DNA of 64,000 bases from Buchnera aphidicola (Cinara splendens) (lineage in GTDB: Bacteria > Pseudomonadota > Gammaproteobacteria > Enterobacterales > Enterobacteriaceae), in the NCBI RefSeq assembly GCF_900698975.1, contig NZ_LR217722.1:186001-250000 (forward strand). The letters run 5' to 3'. The position numbers and the translations under genes were made by a program. Shown here one piece after another: positions 48,862-60,139 of this stretch. Position 1 is the stretch's first letter, and each line of letters begins with the position of its first letter. The notes beneath the pieces are model-generated. The model was not told where the DNA came from, did no database searches, and saw only the letters and a list, made by a program, of their open reading frames with translations.

Positions 48862-51693
48862 ATGACAAATAAAAAAAAAATATTTTCATTATGGAAGACA
48901 GGATGGTTGTACTCAAACAACCAATTATTTTTAGAAAACATTTATAAAAAATTTTTATCCAATTCAAAAACACTAGATTCATCTTGGAAAAAAACATTTA
49001 ATAAGATATCTAATAATAAACGTATAACGAATAGTAACAACATTACTGCTCAACCTAAATCTCAAACAAAAAAAAATACTTTATATTCTTATTCTGATGT
49101 CATCTCAAAAAATTTAATACAAGAATATAAAAACAAATTATTAAAAGAAAAATTTTTAAATTTAATAAATTCTTACCGAATATATGGACATTATATGTCA
49201 AATTTAAATCCGCTGACATATTTAAAAACAATAAAAAACATTCCTGAATTATCTTATTTATTTCATAATATTCAATCAAAAGAACTTAATTATAAAATAA
49301 ATTTCAATTTTTTATGTTTTAAAAAAAATATCAATTCCTTTAACGAAATGTATTTATTTTTCAAAAAAAAATATTGTAGTTATATTGGATTTGAATATAT
49401 GCATTTAAATAATATCAAACAAAAAAAATGGTTACAAAATTATATTGAAACTAAAAATGTTAAAAACTCACTGTCTAGTAGTGAAAAAAAAGAAATATTA
49501 GAAGATTTAATTCAATCTACTACTTTTGAAAAATTTATTCATACTAAATTTCCAGGAAACAAACGATTTTCTTTAGAAGGATGTGACATTTTAATTCCAA
49601 TGTTAAAAAGAATTATAATGTTTTGTATTAAAAAAAAAACCAAAAAAATATTTTTAGGTATGGCTCATAGAGGTCGATTAAATGTAATGTATAATATTTT
49701 ACACTATAATGTATTACACATGTTTCATAATACAGATTTGTCCTGTAAACATCATAACGGTACTGGAGATGTAAAATACCATATAGGATTAAAAAAAACC
49801 ATCCAACAAAACAACAAAAAAGTTGAAATTAACTTGTTAGATAACCCTTCACATTTAGAAATTATAACACCTGTTGTTATTGGTTGTTGTAAATTTTTTT
49901 TAGATCAAAAATCTTCTCAATATAAACCTTTACCTGTTATTATACATGGAGATGCTGCTTTTATTGGACAAGGTGTAATACAAGAAACTTTAAATATGTC
50001 TCAAGTTCCTGCATACAATGTTTTAGGTAGCGTACATATTATTATTAACAATCAAATTGCTTTTACTACATCTAAAAAAAAATATTTAAGAACTAGTTTT
50101 TATTGTACAGATATTGCGAAGATGATTGATTCCCCTATTTTCCATGTTAATGCCGATCAACCTGAACATGTGATATTTACTATTGAGTTAGCTTTAAAAT
50201 TTCGATATTTATTTAAAAAAGATGTTTTTATTGAATTAGTCTGTTACCGAAGATTAGGTCATAATGAAGTTGATGATCCATATATAACTCAGCCAAAAAT
50301 GTATAATATAATAAAAAAACATAAAAGTATTTGTACTTTATACTCTAAAAAAATAATAAATATATTAAAAAAAAGAAATACTTCATATGAACAACTATAT
50401 ATACATTTTATGCAAAAATTATATAAAAGAATACAAAACTATAGTTCCGATAAAAATAATTTAAAAAAAATACATCATAAAAACAATCCTAAAAAATATT
50501 TAATTAACCGAGTTCACGATTTAGATTCTCTAAATAAAATAGCAACTGAACTATTCACTTTACCAAAAAATTTAATTGTACACAATCAAGTAAAAAAAAT
50601 TTTTTTTAATCGCATGCAAATGATTAATAACAAAATTCCTTTGGACTGGGGTTCGGCAGAAAATTTAGTTTATGCTGTTTTAATGTACTATGGTATTACA
50701 TGTCGATTAACTGGAGAGGATGTACGAAGAGGAACCTTCTGCCATAGACATGCTTCTGTTATTTGTCAACAAAAAAATACTACATATATTCCATTACAAA
50801 ATCTATCTTCTGTTAGCGGTTTATTTTATGTTTGGGATTCAGTTTTATCAGAAGAATCTACTTTAGCCTTTGAATATGGTTACTCAAAAGTATCTCATAC
50901 TACATTAAATATATGGGAAGCTCAATTTGGTGATTTTTCTAATGGAGCTCAGATTGTTATAGATCAATTTATAACATCTGGTTTACAAAAATGGGGATAT
51001 TCTTCATCTCTAGTAATCTTACTCCCACATGGTTATGAAGGACAAGGACCTGAACATTCATCTGGTCGATTAGAACGATATTTACAACTGTGCGCACAAA
51101 ACAATATTAAAATTTATATACCTACTACAGTATCCCAAATGTATCATATTTTGTTACAACAAGGATGTAGTAAATATAAAATTCCTATAATTATATTTAC
51201 CCCTAAATCATTGTTAAGAAACCCATTAACATTTATATTCATGAAAGAATTATTAATAGAAAAATTTCATAAAATTTTATTAACACAATTAAACAGTACT
51301 TATAATTCAATATCTTGTATTATTTTTTGTTCAGGCAAAATTTATTATGAATTACTAAGTTTTTACCAAAAAAATAATATTATTGATACTATAATAATAC
51401 GTATTGAACAATTATATCCTTTTCCATATTTAAAAATAAATAAAGCTATCCATAAATTTACTCAAGTAAAATATTTTATATGGTGTCAAGAAGAACCAAT
51501 AAATCAAGGTAGCTGGAAATATATATATTTTTATTTCAAAAAATATATTTTAATAAATTATAAATCAATTTTTTTAAAATACATTGGTCGACCAAAATTC
51601 TCTTCTACTGCAGAAGGAAATTTAATAGATCATAAAATGCAACAAAAAAAAATTATAAAATCAGCATTTTCAATGTCAATGAAAAAAAAATAA
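48862..51693 (+). CDS. sucA: 2-oxoglutarate dehydrogenase E1 component
   Basis: Thiamine-diphosphate decarboxylase of the 2-oxoglutarate dehydrogenase complex. 943 aa (933). LGMAHRGRLNVMYNIL, HLEIITPVVIG, the ThDP/Mg motif HGDAAFIGQGVIQETLN to NNQIAFTTS, YRRLGHNEVDDP, LTGEDVRRGTFCHRHA and QFGDFSNGAQIVIDQF are present. The N-terminal ~100 residues that bind E2 are divergent but include LENIYKKFLSNSKTLDSSW. sucB follows 12 nt after the stop. Other TCA genes are absent nearby, consistent with the broken TCA cycle of Buchnera. Confidence 0.97.
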   Translation: MTNKKKIFSLWKTGWLYSNNQLFLENIYKKFLSNSKTLDSSWKKTFNKISNNKRITNSNNITAQPKSQTKKNTLYSYSDVISKNLIQEYKNKLLKEKFLNLINSYRIYGHYMSNLNPLTYLKTIKNIPELSYLFHNIQSKELNYKINFNFLCFKKNINSFNEMYLFFKKKYCSYIGFEYMHLNNIKQKKWLQNYIETKNVKNSLSSSEKKEILEDLIQSTTFEKFIHTKFPGNKRFSLEGCDILIPMLKRIIMFCIKKKTKKIFLGMAHRGRLNVMYNILHYNVLHMFHNTDLSCKHHNGTGDVKYHIGLKKTIQQNNKKVEINLLDNPSHLEIITPVVIGCCKFFLDQKSSQYKPLPVIIHGDAAFIGQGVIQETLNMSQVPAYNVLGSVHIIINNQIAFTTSKKKYLRTSFYCTDIAKMIDSPIFHVNADQPEHVIFTIELALKFRYLFKKDVFIELVCYRRLGHNEVDDPYITQPKMYNIIKKHKSICTLYSKKIINILKKRNTSYEQLYIHFMQKLYKRIQNYSSDKNNLKKIHHKNNPKKYLINRVHDLDSLNKIATELFTLPKNLIVHNQVKKIFFNRMQMINNKIPLDWGSAENLVYAVLMYYGITCRLTGEDVRRGTFCHRHASVICQQKNTTYIPLQNLSSVSGLFYVWDSVLSEESTLAFEYGYSKVSHTTLNIWEAQFGDFSNGAQIVIDQFITSGLQKWGYSSSLVILLPHGYEGQGPEHSSGRLERYLQLCAQNNIKIYIPTTVSQMYHILLQQGCSKYKIPIIIFTPKSLLRNPLTFIFMKELLIEKFHKILLTQLNSTYNSISCIIFCSGKIYYELLSFYQKNNIIDTIIIRIEQLYPFPYLKINKAIHKFTQVKYFIWCQEEPINQGSWKYIYFYFKKYILINYKSIFLKYIGRPKFSSTAEGNLIDHKMQQKKIIKSAFSMSMKKK

Positions 51694-51705
51694 CAAGTGA
51701 AAAAT

Positions 51706-52917
51706 ATGAATAAAAATATTAAAATTTTAGCTCCTGATTTACCCGAATCAATTAATAATGCAGTAATCTTAAAGTGGCACAAACAAATAGGAAATACTGT
51801 TCAAGAAGATGAATTAGTAGTTGAAATTGAAACAGATAAAATTATATTAGAAGTATCATCTCCTGTTTCTGGTATCTTATACTCACAAAATATGTCTATA
51901 GGCCAGAGTATACAGTCACAGTCTGTATTAGGATATGTTCAGCCAATTAAAAAAAAATCAAATATATTTAATACAAAAACCCATTCAGTAAAAAAAAATA
52001 ATGAAAGAGATTTTTTTACACCAAAGATACGTAGATTAATAACAAATAATGAAATTAATAAAGTGATGATTAAAGGAATAAAAATAAACAAAAAAATTAC
52101 TAAGGATGATTTTATTTTTAAAAAATCATGTATTTTAAATAAAGAAAAACAAACTGAAAAAACAAAAACAAACATTTTACTAGAAAAAATTGTAAATAAT
52201 GACACGTCATCTAGAACAAGATCTTGTAATCGGATTGCAATGAATCCATTAAGAAAAAAAATATCAGAAAGATTATTATCAACTATTCAAAATACAGCTA
52301 TGTTAACTACTTTTAATGAAGTTAATATGAAACCAATTATGTTGTTAAGAAATAAATACGATGACTGTTTTAAAGAAAAGCATGGTGTAAAACTAGGATA
52401 TATGTCTTTTTATGTAAAAGCAGTAATACATGCATTAAAAAAATTTCCGGACATGAATGCCTCTATAGAGGGCACTGATATTATTTATCACGATTATTAT
52501 GATATTAATATTGCTGTATCTACTCCTAGAGGATTGATAACACCTGTTCTAAAATACGCTAATCATTTATCTATGTTTGAAATTGAAAAAAAAATAAAAT
52601 CTTTTTCTATTTTAGGTCAGTCTGGAAAATTACAGTTAAAAGATCTAGAATCTGGTACATTTACTATTACTAATGGAGGAGTTTTTGGTTCACTATTTTC
52701 TACTCCAATCATTAACCCCCCCCAAGTAGCTATTCTAGGCATGCATTATATTAAAAATAGACCAGTAGTTATATGTAATAAAATAAAAATACTTCCTATG
52801 ATGTATTTAGCTATATCCTATGATCATCAATTAATTGATGGAAAACAAGCAATACAGTTTTTAAATTGTATAAAAGATACTATAGAAGATTTTTCTAGAA
52901 TTATAATAGACATATAA
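51706..52917 (+). CDS. sucB: Dihydrolipoyllysine succinyltransferase, E2 of 2-oxoglutarate dehydrogenase
   Basis: Core of the 2-oxoglutarate dehydrogenase complex. 403 aa from the ATG at 51706; a GTG at 51697 is in frame. One lipoyl domain with the target lysine in VEIETDKIILEV (about residue 46), a peripheral-subunit binding domain (FTPKIRRLITNNEINKVMIKG), and the catalytic domain with TTFNEVNMKPIM, TNGGVFGSLFSTPIINPP and the active-site His/Asp in SYDHQLIDGKQA. The Ala/Pro linkers of E. coli have become Lys/Asn-rich. It needs lipoate made by LipB/LipA, so the lipB frameshift matters to this protein. Confidence 0.97.
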   Translation: MNKNIKILAPDLPESINNAVILKWHKQIGNTVQEDELVVEIETDKIILEVSSPVSGILYSQNMSIGQSIQSQSVLGYVQPIKKKSNIFNTKTHSVKKNNERDFFTPKIRRLITNNEINKVMIKGIKINKKITKDDFIFKKSCILNKEKQTEKTKTNILLEKIVNNDTSSRTRSCNRIAMNPLRKKISERLLSTIQNTAMLTTFNEVNMKPIMLLRNKYDDCFKEKHGVKLGYMSFYVKAVIHALKKFPDMNASIEGTDIIYHDYYDINIAVSTPRGLITPVLKYANHLSMFEIEKKIKSFSILGQSGKLQLKDLESGTFTITNGGVFGSLFSTPIINPPQVAILGMHYIKNRPVVICNKIKILPMMYLAISYDHQLIDGKQAIQFLNCIKDTIEDFSRIIIDI

Positions 52918-53141
52918 TGTCGAGATATTTTATAAATGATATTTTAGTATGATTATTTTAATATAATAAAATCAATATATAATTAATATACCTTGAATAT
53001 TTTTTATATAATAATTAATTATATTATTAAAATTTATGTATTGCACACCAAATCAATTATATAAAATGTTAAATTTGTTTTATTACTTTAAAAGATTAGT
53101 TAATCATACTTTCTGACATACCGAATATAATATATGTACTA

Positions 53142-53171
53142 TATTTTTTATTTTATAAAAAATAAAAAATA
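53142..53171. terminator. AT-only hairpin downstream of sucB
   Basis: Perfect 13-bp stem (53142-53154/53159-53171) with a 4-nt loop in the 400-nt gene-free spacer between sucB and gpmA. Its T-rich first arm gives no U tail on the plus strand, so it may be RNA structure or a relic rather than an efficient terminator. No other feature is seen in the spacer. Confidence 0.35.
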
Positions 53172-53317
53172 CATTGTACTGTGATTAATATTTAGTACAC
53201 AATACTAATTAATTTACATATTTTAACAAAAATAATACAATATTTACTGTATACAGAAAAATATACATGAAATTATGACATTCTATGTATTTTGAAAACA
53301 TAAAATTTAGGTGAATG

Positions 53318-54010
53318 ATGAAAAATAAAAAAATAGTACTAATGAGACACGGAGAAAGTCAATGGAACCAACTAAATAAATTTACTGGATGGAAAGATAT
53401 TTCATTATCCGAAACAGGAAAAAAAGAAGCTCGGCATGCAGCTAAAATATTACAAAAAAATAAATTTAAATTTGACATTGCATATACATCAGTATTAAAA
53501 AGAGCTATCCATACTTTATGGATAATATTAAAAAAATTAGATTATGCATGGATACCAGTGCATAAATCATGGAAATTAAATGAAAGAAATTATGGATCTT
53601 TAGAAGGTTTAAACAAAGATGAAGTAGTGAATCAGTATGGGCACAAACAAGTTCAATTATGGAGAAGAAGTTTCTCTGCTCTACCTCCAAAAAACAATAA
53701 TTCAGATATTATTTGTTTAAAAAATGACGAAAAATATAAAAATATAAAAACAGAAGACCTTCCAAATTCTGAAAACTTAAAAATGACATATCATAGAGTA
53801 ATTAATTTTTGGAAATCTAATATTTTACCTCAAATACAAAAAAACAAAAAAATAATCATAGTAGCACATGGTAATTCCTTACGTGCATTAATAAAGTACT
53901 TGAATAATATTAATGATGTTGAAATTGAAAAAGTAGATATTTCTACTGGTTCTCCAATTGTATATGAATTTTCTCACGATATTAAACCTTTACAATATTA
54001 TTATTTATAA
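53318..54010 (+). CDS. gpmA: 2,3-bisphosphoglycerate-dependent phosphoglycerate mutase
   Basis: Interconverts 3- and 2-phosphoglycerate. 230 aa; E. coli has 250 and the missing part is the C-terminal tail after the YYL that aligns with RYYLGN. The phosphohistidine is His11 in LMRHGESQWN, the acid in KLNERNYGSL, and the second His in VAHGNSLRA; all are intact. AGGTGA precedes the second of two adjacent ATGs (53315, 53318), favouring 53318. The closed-lid tail loss is common in reduced genomes. Confidence 0.95.
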   Translation: MKNKKIVLMRHGESQWNQLNKFTGWKDISLSETGKKEARHAAKILQKNKFKFDIAYTSVLKRAIHTLWIILKKLDYAWIPVHKSWKLNERNYGSLEGLNKDEVVNQYGHKQVQLWRRSFSALPPKNNNSDIICLKNDEKYKNIKTEDLPNSENLKMTYHRVINFWKSNILPQIQKNKKIIIVAHGNSLRALIKYLNNINDVEIEKVDISTGSPIVYEFSHDIKPLQYYYL

Positions 54011-54204
54011 TATATTTTATATTAAAATTAAATTCTTAAATTATTTGATAAAATATTAATATAAATGTTTTTTCAGTTTCTAATAAAAACGTTCTATTTA
54101 AATAATCTTAATTTTTAAAATTAATACATTATTTTCATAAAACTAATATTCAAAATTTTTATGTTATTTAAATAAATATTAAACATTAAGGTCGCGTCAT
54201 TATA

Positions 54205-55170
54205 ATGATTAAAAAAATAGGAGTTTTGACAAGCGGTGGCGATGCTCCGGGAATGAACGCAATTATACGGTCTATAGTATATACAGCTCGAAATAATAAT
54301 TTAGAAGTAATTGGTATCAAAAATGGTTTTTTAGGTTTATATAACGATACTATTATTCCATTATATCGTAATAATGTATCTAACTTAATGAATACAGGTG
54401 GAACATTTTTAGGATCTTCTAGATTTTTAGAGTTTAGATTGCCGCAAATACGACAAACTGCTGTTAGTAATATTTTAAAAAGAAAAATTGATGCTTTAAT
54501 TATAATAGGTGGTGACGGATCATATATAGGAGCTAAATGTTTAACTGATATGAACGTTCCTTGCATAGGAATTCCAGGTACAATTGATAATGATGTTTCT
54601 GGAACTGACTATAGTGTAGGGTATTTTACTGCCTTAGAAACAATAGTTAATGCTGTTGATAAATTAAGAGACACCATTTCTTCACATCAAAGAATTTCTA
54701 TTATTGAAATAATGGGTCGTTATTGCGGAGATTTAACATTATTGGCAGCTATTGCCGGAGGGTGTGAATTTATTATTATTCCAGAAATAATTTATAGAAA
54801 AGAATCATTATTATTAGAAATACAAAAAAGCATAAAAAAAGGCAATAAACACGCTATTGTAGCTGTTACTGAACATATATGTGATGTTAACAAATTGGCC
54901 AAATATATTCAAAGAAAAACTAATAAAGAAACGCGAGCTACTATATTAGGACATATTCAAAGAGGTGGAATACCAGTAGCATACGATAGAATACTGGCAT
55001 CTCGTATGGGTATACATGCTATAAAACTACTTTTAAATGGACATAAAGGAAAATGTGTTGGTATTATAAATAATCAAATGGTTCACCATGATATTGATTA
55101 TGCATTAAAAAACATGAAACAATCATTCAAAAAAGATTTATTACACGTAATAAATAATCGTATCGTCTAA
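54205..55170 (+). CDS. pfkA: ATP-dependent 6-phosphofructokinase
   Basis: Committed step of glycolysis. 321 aa (320). ATP site [19 protein letters not shown], catalytic [15 protein letters not shown] with the base Asp, MGRYCGDL and LGHIQRGG. The ADP/PEP effector-site residues toward the C-terminus are broadly conserved. Followed by a GC-rich terminator. Confidence 0.97.
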   Translation: MIKKIGVLTSGGDAPGMNAIIRSIVYTARNNNLEVIGIKNGFLGLYNDTIIPLYRNNVSNLMNTGGTFLGSSRFLEFRLPQIRQTAVSNILKRKIDALIIIGGDGSYIGAKCLTDMNVPCIGIPGTIDNDVSGTDYSVGYFTALETIVNAVDKLRDTISSHQRISIIEIMGRYCGDLTLLAAIAGGCEFIIIPEIIYRKESLLLEIQKSIKKGNKHAIVAVTEHICDVNKLAKYIQRKTNKETRATILGHIQRGGIPVAYDRILASRMGIHAIKLLLNGHKGKCVGIINNQMVHHDIDYALKNMKQSFKKDLLHVINNRIV

Positions 55171-55207
55171 AAAAATTTTTAATTTATTTAAATACTATTG
55201 TTCCAAT

Positions 55208-55231
55208 AAGTGCCGGTAATCCGGCGCTTAA
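55208..55231 (+). terminator. GC-rich terminator after pfkA
   Basis: TAAGTGCCGG/CCGGCGCTTA with a TAAT loop: ten pairs, one of them G-U, six or seven GC. It stands out strongly against the AT-rich background and lies about 38 nt past the pfkA stop. No pronounced U tail follows. Confidence 0.65.
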
Positions 55232-55428
55232 ATATAAGTTATTATCTCAAAAATTAAAAATATTATACATACATATATATAATATTCAATTTTATAATAA
55301 TAACTCATATTATTTAATTTTAAAAAAATATTGTAATAATAAATCATTTATATGAAAAATAATAAATTATTTACATAATTATTAAGAAATATATTGTACA
55401 AAAAAAATGTTTTGCACAAAAATACAAA

Positions 55429-56193
55429 TTAAACATTTATTAATTTTATAATTTTAATAAATTCTGTTATTTCTAGAGCAGATCTACCAATTAAAAAACC
55501 ATCAATATCTTCTTTAGACATCAATTCTGATACATTTTTATTTGTTACTGCTCCACCATACTGAATAAAAAAATTTTTTATTTTATAATTTGATTTAAAA
55601 TTTATATATTGACGAATAAATTGAGCAACATATTGTACTTCTGAAGGAGTAGCAGAATTTTGTGAACCAATAGCCCAAATCGGTTCATAAGCAATAATAG
55701 AGTTATCAAATGCATGTGTACCACACATATTTAATATAATATCTATTTGTTTAATACAGACTTCTTCAATTCTATTATTAATTTTTTCTTGTTTAGTTTC
55801 TCCTATACATAAAATTGGAATCAGATTTTCTTGTTTTAATAATCTAAATTTATTTGCAACTACATGATTAGTTTCTTTATGATTAAATCGTCTTTCAGAA
55901 TGACCAATAATTACATATTTAATCATCATATCATTCAGCATATTAGGAGAAATTTCTCCAGTAAAAGATCCTAAAATATGATTATCAACATTTTGGGCGC
56001 CTGAAAAAATTTTTTTTTTTTTAAAAATTGATAAATTTTTAATTATATAAGCATATATAATAGGTAAAGAAATTATTATTGTCCCTTTAGGATTATATTT
56101 TGTAATAAATAGACTCAATAATTTTAAAAATTTTTTTATTTTTTTTTTTGTACCATTTAATTTCCAATTACCTACAATTATTGGTTTTATCAT
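55429..56193 (-). CDS. tpiA: Triosephosphate isomerase
   Basis: Glycolytic isomerase. 254 aa from the ATG at 56193, which has AGGTG 7 nt upstream; the frame is open 15 codons earlier. Active site intact: NWKLNG (Lys), IIGHSERR (His) and AYEPIWAIG (Glu); phosphate loop GGAVT. An A13 tract (T13 at 56010-56022) is in frame. Converges on pfkA. Confidence 0.97.
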   Translation of the reverse strand: MIKPIIVGNWKLNGTKKKIKKFLKLLSLFITKYNPKGTIIISLPIIYAYIIKNLSIFKKKKIFSGAQNVDNHILGSFTGEISPNMLNDMMIKYVIIGHSERRFNHKETNHVVANKFRLLKQENLIPILCIGETKQEKINNRIEEVCIKQIDIILNMCGTHAFDNSIIAYEPIWAIGSQNSATPSEVQYVAQFIRQYINFKSNYKIKNFFIQYGGAVTNKNVSELMSKEDIDGFLIGRSALEITEFIKIIKLINV

Positions 56194-56626
56194 TTTATAA
56201 CACCTATAGAAGCAATTATTAGAGTTCAATATACTCAAATAATTGCTAAATTATAAAAAATTATTTACTGAAAAATATCAAATTTTAATTATTTAAAATC
56301 AAGTAATATATTTAACTATTTTTTATATATAAAATATATAATTTTTAGTTTTTTAGTTCAAAATAAGATACATATTTTTTAAAAAAATTCTCATCTATGC
56401 TATACCTTATATCTACAATAATTTATTGATAAAAATAAAAAATCACTAAATCCCCTTATTTTCATATATTTACTATTATTTTAAAAAATAATATATTTTA
56501 AAATATTTTTTACTCAAAATTTAATAATTTTTTTTGAAATATAAATATTTATTAACTTAATAAAATAATTCTAATTATATTAGATATTTTTTAAATAAAT
56601 GTGTTGAAAATATTTCTGTAAAAATA
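56194..56626. other. 433-nt gene-free spacer rpsA/tpiA
   Basis: Both neighbours run leftward. ihfB follows rpsA in E. coli; no relic of it can be read here. A weak 7-bp stem (around 56610-56628) could end rpsA transcription. The tpiA promoter should be at the left end. Confidence 0.45.
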
Positions 56627-58297
56627 TTAATTTTTAGCGTCTTCAAATGCTTGTGTCATAGTATTATCATTTTTTTTAAAGTCAATTGAATTTTCTTTTA
56701 ATGAAAAATTTTGTATATTTTTTAAATATAATTCTTCTGTGATTGATACATATACAGTTCTATTTTTTTTATCAAATCCAAGAATTTGAACTAACAAAGT
56801 ATTCCCAATAGATAAATTAGATATATATTTTTGACGATAAGAAGATGGTATATTTGCTAATTTTAAACATCCTAAAATACCTGTTTCTATTTTTAATAAT
56901 ATAGCTTTTTCTTCAATTGATTCAACTACACCAAAAATAACTGTATTTTTTGGATTATTTGAGATATATTTATAGAATGGATCTTCTTGAAGTTGTTTAA
57001 TTCCTAAAGAAATCCTCTCTCTTATGGAATCTACCTGAAGGACTACTGCTTCTATGTTTTGACCTTTTTTATATTTTTTTACTTCTTTGTCTCCTGAAAC
57101 AAACCAAGATAAATCGGATAAATGAACTAAACCATCAATACCACCTTTTAAACCTATAAAAATTCCAAAATCAGTAATAGATTTAATTTTACCGGATACC
57201 TTACATCCTTTATTATTTTTTTCAGCAAATATATTCCATGGATTAATTTTACATTGTTTAATTCCCAATGAAATACGTCTTCTGGATTCATCAATATTTA
57301 AAATAGATACATTAATTTTTTCTCTAGGTTTTACAACTTTAGAAGGATGAATATTTTTGTTAGTCCAGTCCATTTCTGAAACATGTACTAATCCTTCTAC
57401 ACCTTCTTCGATTTCTACAAAACAACCATAATCAGTTAAATTAGTAACATATCCCGCATGTTTACTACCTTCTGGATAACGTTGTATAAGATTAGTCCAA
57501 GGATCAACTCCTAATTGTTTTAAACCTAATGATACTCTTATTTTTTGTTCATCAAATTTTAATACTTTAACTTGAATTGTATCACCTATTTTAACTATTT
57601 CACTGGGATGTTGGACTCTTTTCCAGGCCATATCAGTAATGTGTAGTAATCCATCTACTCCTCCCAAATCAATAAAAGCACCATAATCTGTTAAATTTTT
57701 AACTATTCCTTTAATGATGTTACCTTCTTGTAAGTTTTTTAACAACTGATCACGTTCAGCGTTATTTTCTAATTCAATAACTGCTTTTCGTGAAACAACT
57801 ACATTATTTCTTTTTTGATCTAATTTAATAACTTTAAAGTCTAGATTTTTTCCTTCTAGATGCAGAGTATCTCGGATAGGACGAACATCAACTAAAGATC
57901 CAGGCAAAAAAGCTCGTATATCATTTAATTCAACAGTAAAACCGCCTTTTACTTTACCGTTAATTATACCTCTGACATTACGTGATTCTTTATGAGCTTT
58001 TTCTAGATTAACCCAAGATTCATGTCTTTTGGCTTTTTCTCTTGATAAAACAGTTTCACCAAAACCATCCTCTATAGCATCTAGAGAAACATCGATCATG
58101 TCTCCTACCTTTACTTCTAACTTACCACTAGAATTTTTAAATTGTTCTATAGGAATAAAGGATTCTGATTTTAATCCTGCATCAACTATAACCATATCAT
58201 TATCTATTGATATTACTGATCCTTTAATAATGGATCCTGGACGAGTTTCTACTTTTTTTAGCGATTCTTCGAATAGTTCAGCAAAAGATGTTGTCAT
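56627..58297 (-). CDS. rpsA: 30S ribosomal protein S1
   Basis: Ribosomal protein that captures mRNA leaders. 556 aa (557) with start [15 protein letters not shown]; an ATG six codons upstream (58315) is also in frame. Six S1 domains are visible, beginning near residues 19, 104, 190, 275, 362 and 449; the third and fourth ([26 protein letters not shown] and [16 protein letters not shown]) are the best conserved and the sixth is degenerate. No Shine-Dalgarno precedes either start, as in E. coli rpsA, which is autoregulated at its leader. Strongly conserved. Confidence 0.97.
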   Translation of the reverse strand: MTTSFAELFEESLKKVETRPGSIIKGSVISIDNDMVIVDAGLKSESFIPIEQFKNSSGKLEVKVGDMIDVSLDAIEDGFGETVLSREKAKRHESWVNLEKAHKESRNVRGIINGKVKGGFTVELNDIRAFLPGSLVDVRPIRDTLHLEGKNLDFKVIKLDQKRNNVVVSRKAVIELENNAERDQLLKNLQEGNIIKGIVKNLTDYGAFIDLGGVDGLLHITDMAWKRVQHPSEIVKIGDTIQVKVLKFDEQKIRVSLGLKQLGVDPWTNLIQRYPEGSKHAGYVTNLTDYGCFVEIEEGVEGLVHVSEMDWTNKNIHPSKVVKPREKINVSILNIDESRRRISLGIKQCKINPWNIFAEKNNKGCKVSGKIKSITDFGIFIGLKGGIDGLVHLSDLSWFVSGDKEVKKYKKGQNIEAVVLQVDSIRERISLGIKQLQEDPFYKYISNNPKNTVIFGVVESIEEKAILLKIETGILGCLKLANIPSSYRQKYISNLSIGNTLLVQILGFDKKNRTVYVSITEELYLKNIQNFSLKENSIDFKKNDNTMTQAFEDAKN

Positions 58298-58795
58298 ATA
58301 AAATGTTTTATTCATGTATATTATGAAAGTTTAAAAGTGTTTAAAATAAGTTAAACAACCATAAAAAGTTAATTAAAAACCATTTATTTTTTAAATGGAG
58401 TATAATAAAAAAATATATAAAAATTAATACTACTATTACCTAAATAGATAATTAACATGTAATTATAGTGATATTAATAAAAAACAATAATTTTATAAAT
58501 AAAAAACTTTAAATCATTAAAATTACAATTTTAATATTTCGCGTGTTGACTAATTTAATAAAATTATTGATTATTAAATAACATCTTTTTATTTGAAAAA
58601 TAATTTAATAAAAAAATACAAATATATATTAATTATCATAAAAAATCGCTGTATTAAAAATCAATATATATACTAAAATATTTAAAAAATTTTATACGCA
58701 ATTATTTATATTTACAATTATTTTTAATCAATGAAATATAAACTAATTAATTAATAGAATTTTATATTCTAGATAAAATTACTACATTCAATTTT
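58298..58795. other. 498-nt gene-free spacer aroA/rpsA
   Basis: Holds the rpsA leader and promoter on the minus strand. cmk lies here in E. coli; I see no readable cmk fragment. A small dyad TAGAAT/ATTCTA (58755-58771) just after aroA may be a weak terminator. Confidence 0.45.
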
Positions 58796-60082
58796 TTAAA
58801 AATGACAAATTGAATTAAATTTTTCAAAAAAAGACGGAAATGTTTTATTTACACAAGTTGGATTTAATAATGTTATTGGTACCTCAGATAAAGCAATTAA
58901 AGAAAAACACATAGCTATACGATGATCATTGTACGTATTAATAGTAGCTTGTAAGAATTTTTTTACAGGATAAACAATTATAAAATCACGTCCTTCTTGT
59001 ACTGTAGCACCAATTTTTTTTAATTCAGTTGTCATAGCATACAAGCGGTCTGTTTCTTTAACTCTCCAATTATATATGTTTTTAATATAAACAAAATTAT
59101 CTGCGAACAAACCTAGCATGGCAATAGTCATAGCTGCATCTGGGATATGATTACAATCAATAGTAATACCAGATAAGTTATTTTTAGTACAAATTAGTGA
59201 ATTTTTTTTCCAAAAAATAGATACTCCCATTTTTTTTAATACATCAATAAATTCCACATCTCCTTGTATACTATTTTTTTTTATACCGTTAATTTTTACA
59301 AATCTTCCTTTTATAGCTGCAGCTGCTAAAAAATAAGTAGCAGAAGACATATCACTTTCTACTAAATATTTTTTAGGAGAAACATACGTTTGATTTCCCT
59401 TAATAAAAAAATACTTATAATTATCTATAATATTTATTGAAATGCCAAATATTTTCATTAAATTAATAGTCATGTCAATATATGGTTTAGATACTAATAC
59501 ACCTTTAACAATAATTGTTGTATCTAATTCTGCTAAAGGAGCAATCATTAAAAGCGCACTTAAAAATTGACTTGATATTGAGCCATCTACAACAATTTTT
59601 CCTCCTGTAAATCCTCCTTGTACATATATAGGAGGATACTCTAAGTTGTTTAAATAACTAATATTAGCTCCTCCTAATTGTAATGATTCTACTAAATGAT
59701 GAATTGGTCGTTCTTGCATTCTCTTGTCACCAGTTAAAATAATTTTATTATTTTTAATAGATAATACTGCTAATAATGGACGCATAGCAGTTCCAGCATT
59801 ACCTAAATACAAAGTAATTTTTTTTTTCATATAAAAAGGACCAGAATTTCCTTCTATTATACATTCTGATTTATTATAATCCCAATGATATAATACACCT
59901 AACTGAGATAATGCTTCTAGCATATATTTAACATCATCACTATATAATAAATTTTTTATAATCGTACTACCTGTAGATATAGCTGATAATAATAATACTC
60001 TATTTGAAATACTTTTTGATCCTGGTAAATTTAATTCACCTTCAATATATTTAATAGGTGATAAAGTTAAACTTTTTTGCAT
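58796..60082 (-). CDS. aroA: EPSP synthase (3-phosphoshikimate 1-carboxyvinyltransferase)
   Basis: Sixth step of the shikimate pathway, feeding the trp genes in this window. 428 aa (427). ATG at 60082 with AGGAG 10 nt upstream; a TTG three codons earlier is too close to it. Active-site motifs: NLPGSKSISNR, LGNAGTAMRPL, DGSISSQFLSALL, NHIPDAAMT (catalytic Asp), NWRVKETDRL (catalytic Glu), YNDHRIAMCF. The glyphosate-sensitive GNAGTAMRP form is retained. Downstream of serC as in E. coli. Confidence 0.98.
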   Translation of the reverse strand: MQKSLTLSPIKYIEGELNLPGSKSISNRVLLLSAISTGSTIIKNLLYSDDVKYMLEALSQLGVLYHWDYNKSECIIEGNSGPFYMKKKITLYLGNAGTAMRPLLAVLSIKNNKIILTGDKRMQERPIHHLVESLQLGGANISYLNNLEYPPIYVQGGFTGGKIVVDGSISSQFLSALLMIAPLAELDTTIIVKGVLVSKPYIDMTINLMKIFGISINIIDNYKYFFIKGNQTYVSPKKYLVESDMSSATYFLAAAAIKGRFVKINGIKKNSIQGDVEFIDVLKKMGVSIFWKKNSLICTKNNLSGITIDCNHIPDAAMTIAMLGLFADNFVYIKNIYNWRVKETDRLYAMTTELKKIGATVQEGRDFIIVYPVKKFLQATINTYNDHRIAMCFSLIALSEVPITLLNPTCVNKTFPSFFEKFNSICHF

Positions 60083-60139
60083 GACAAACAAACTCCTACA
60101 AATAAATAGTAATAATTATAAGATTTTTTTATATTGGTG

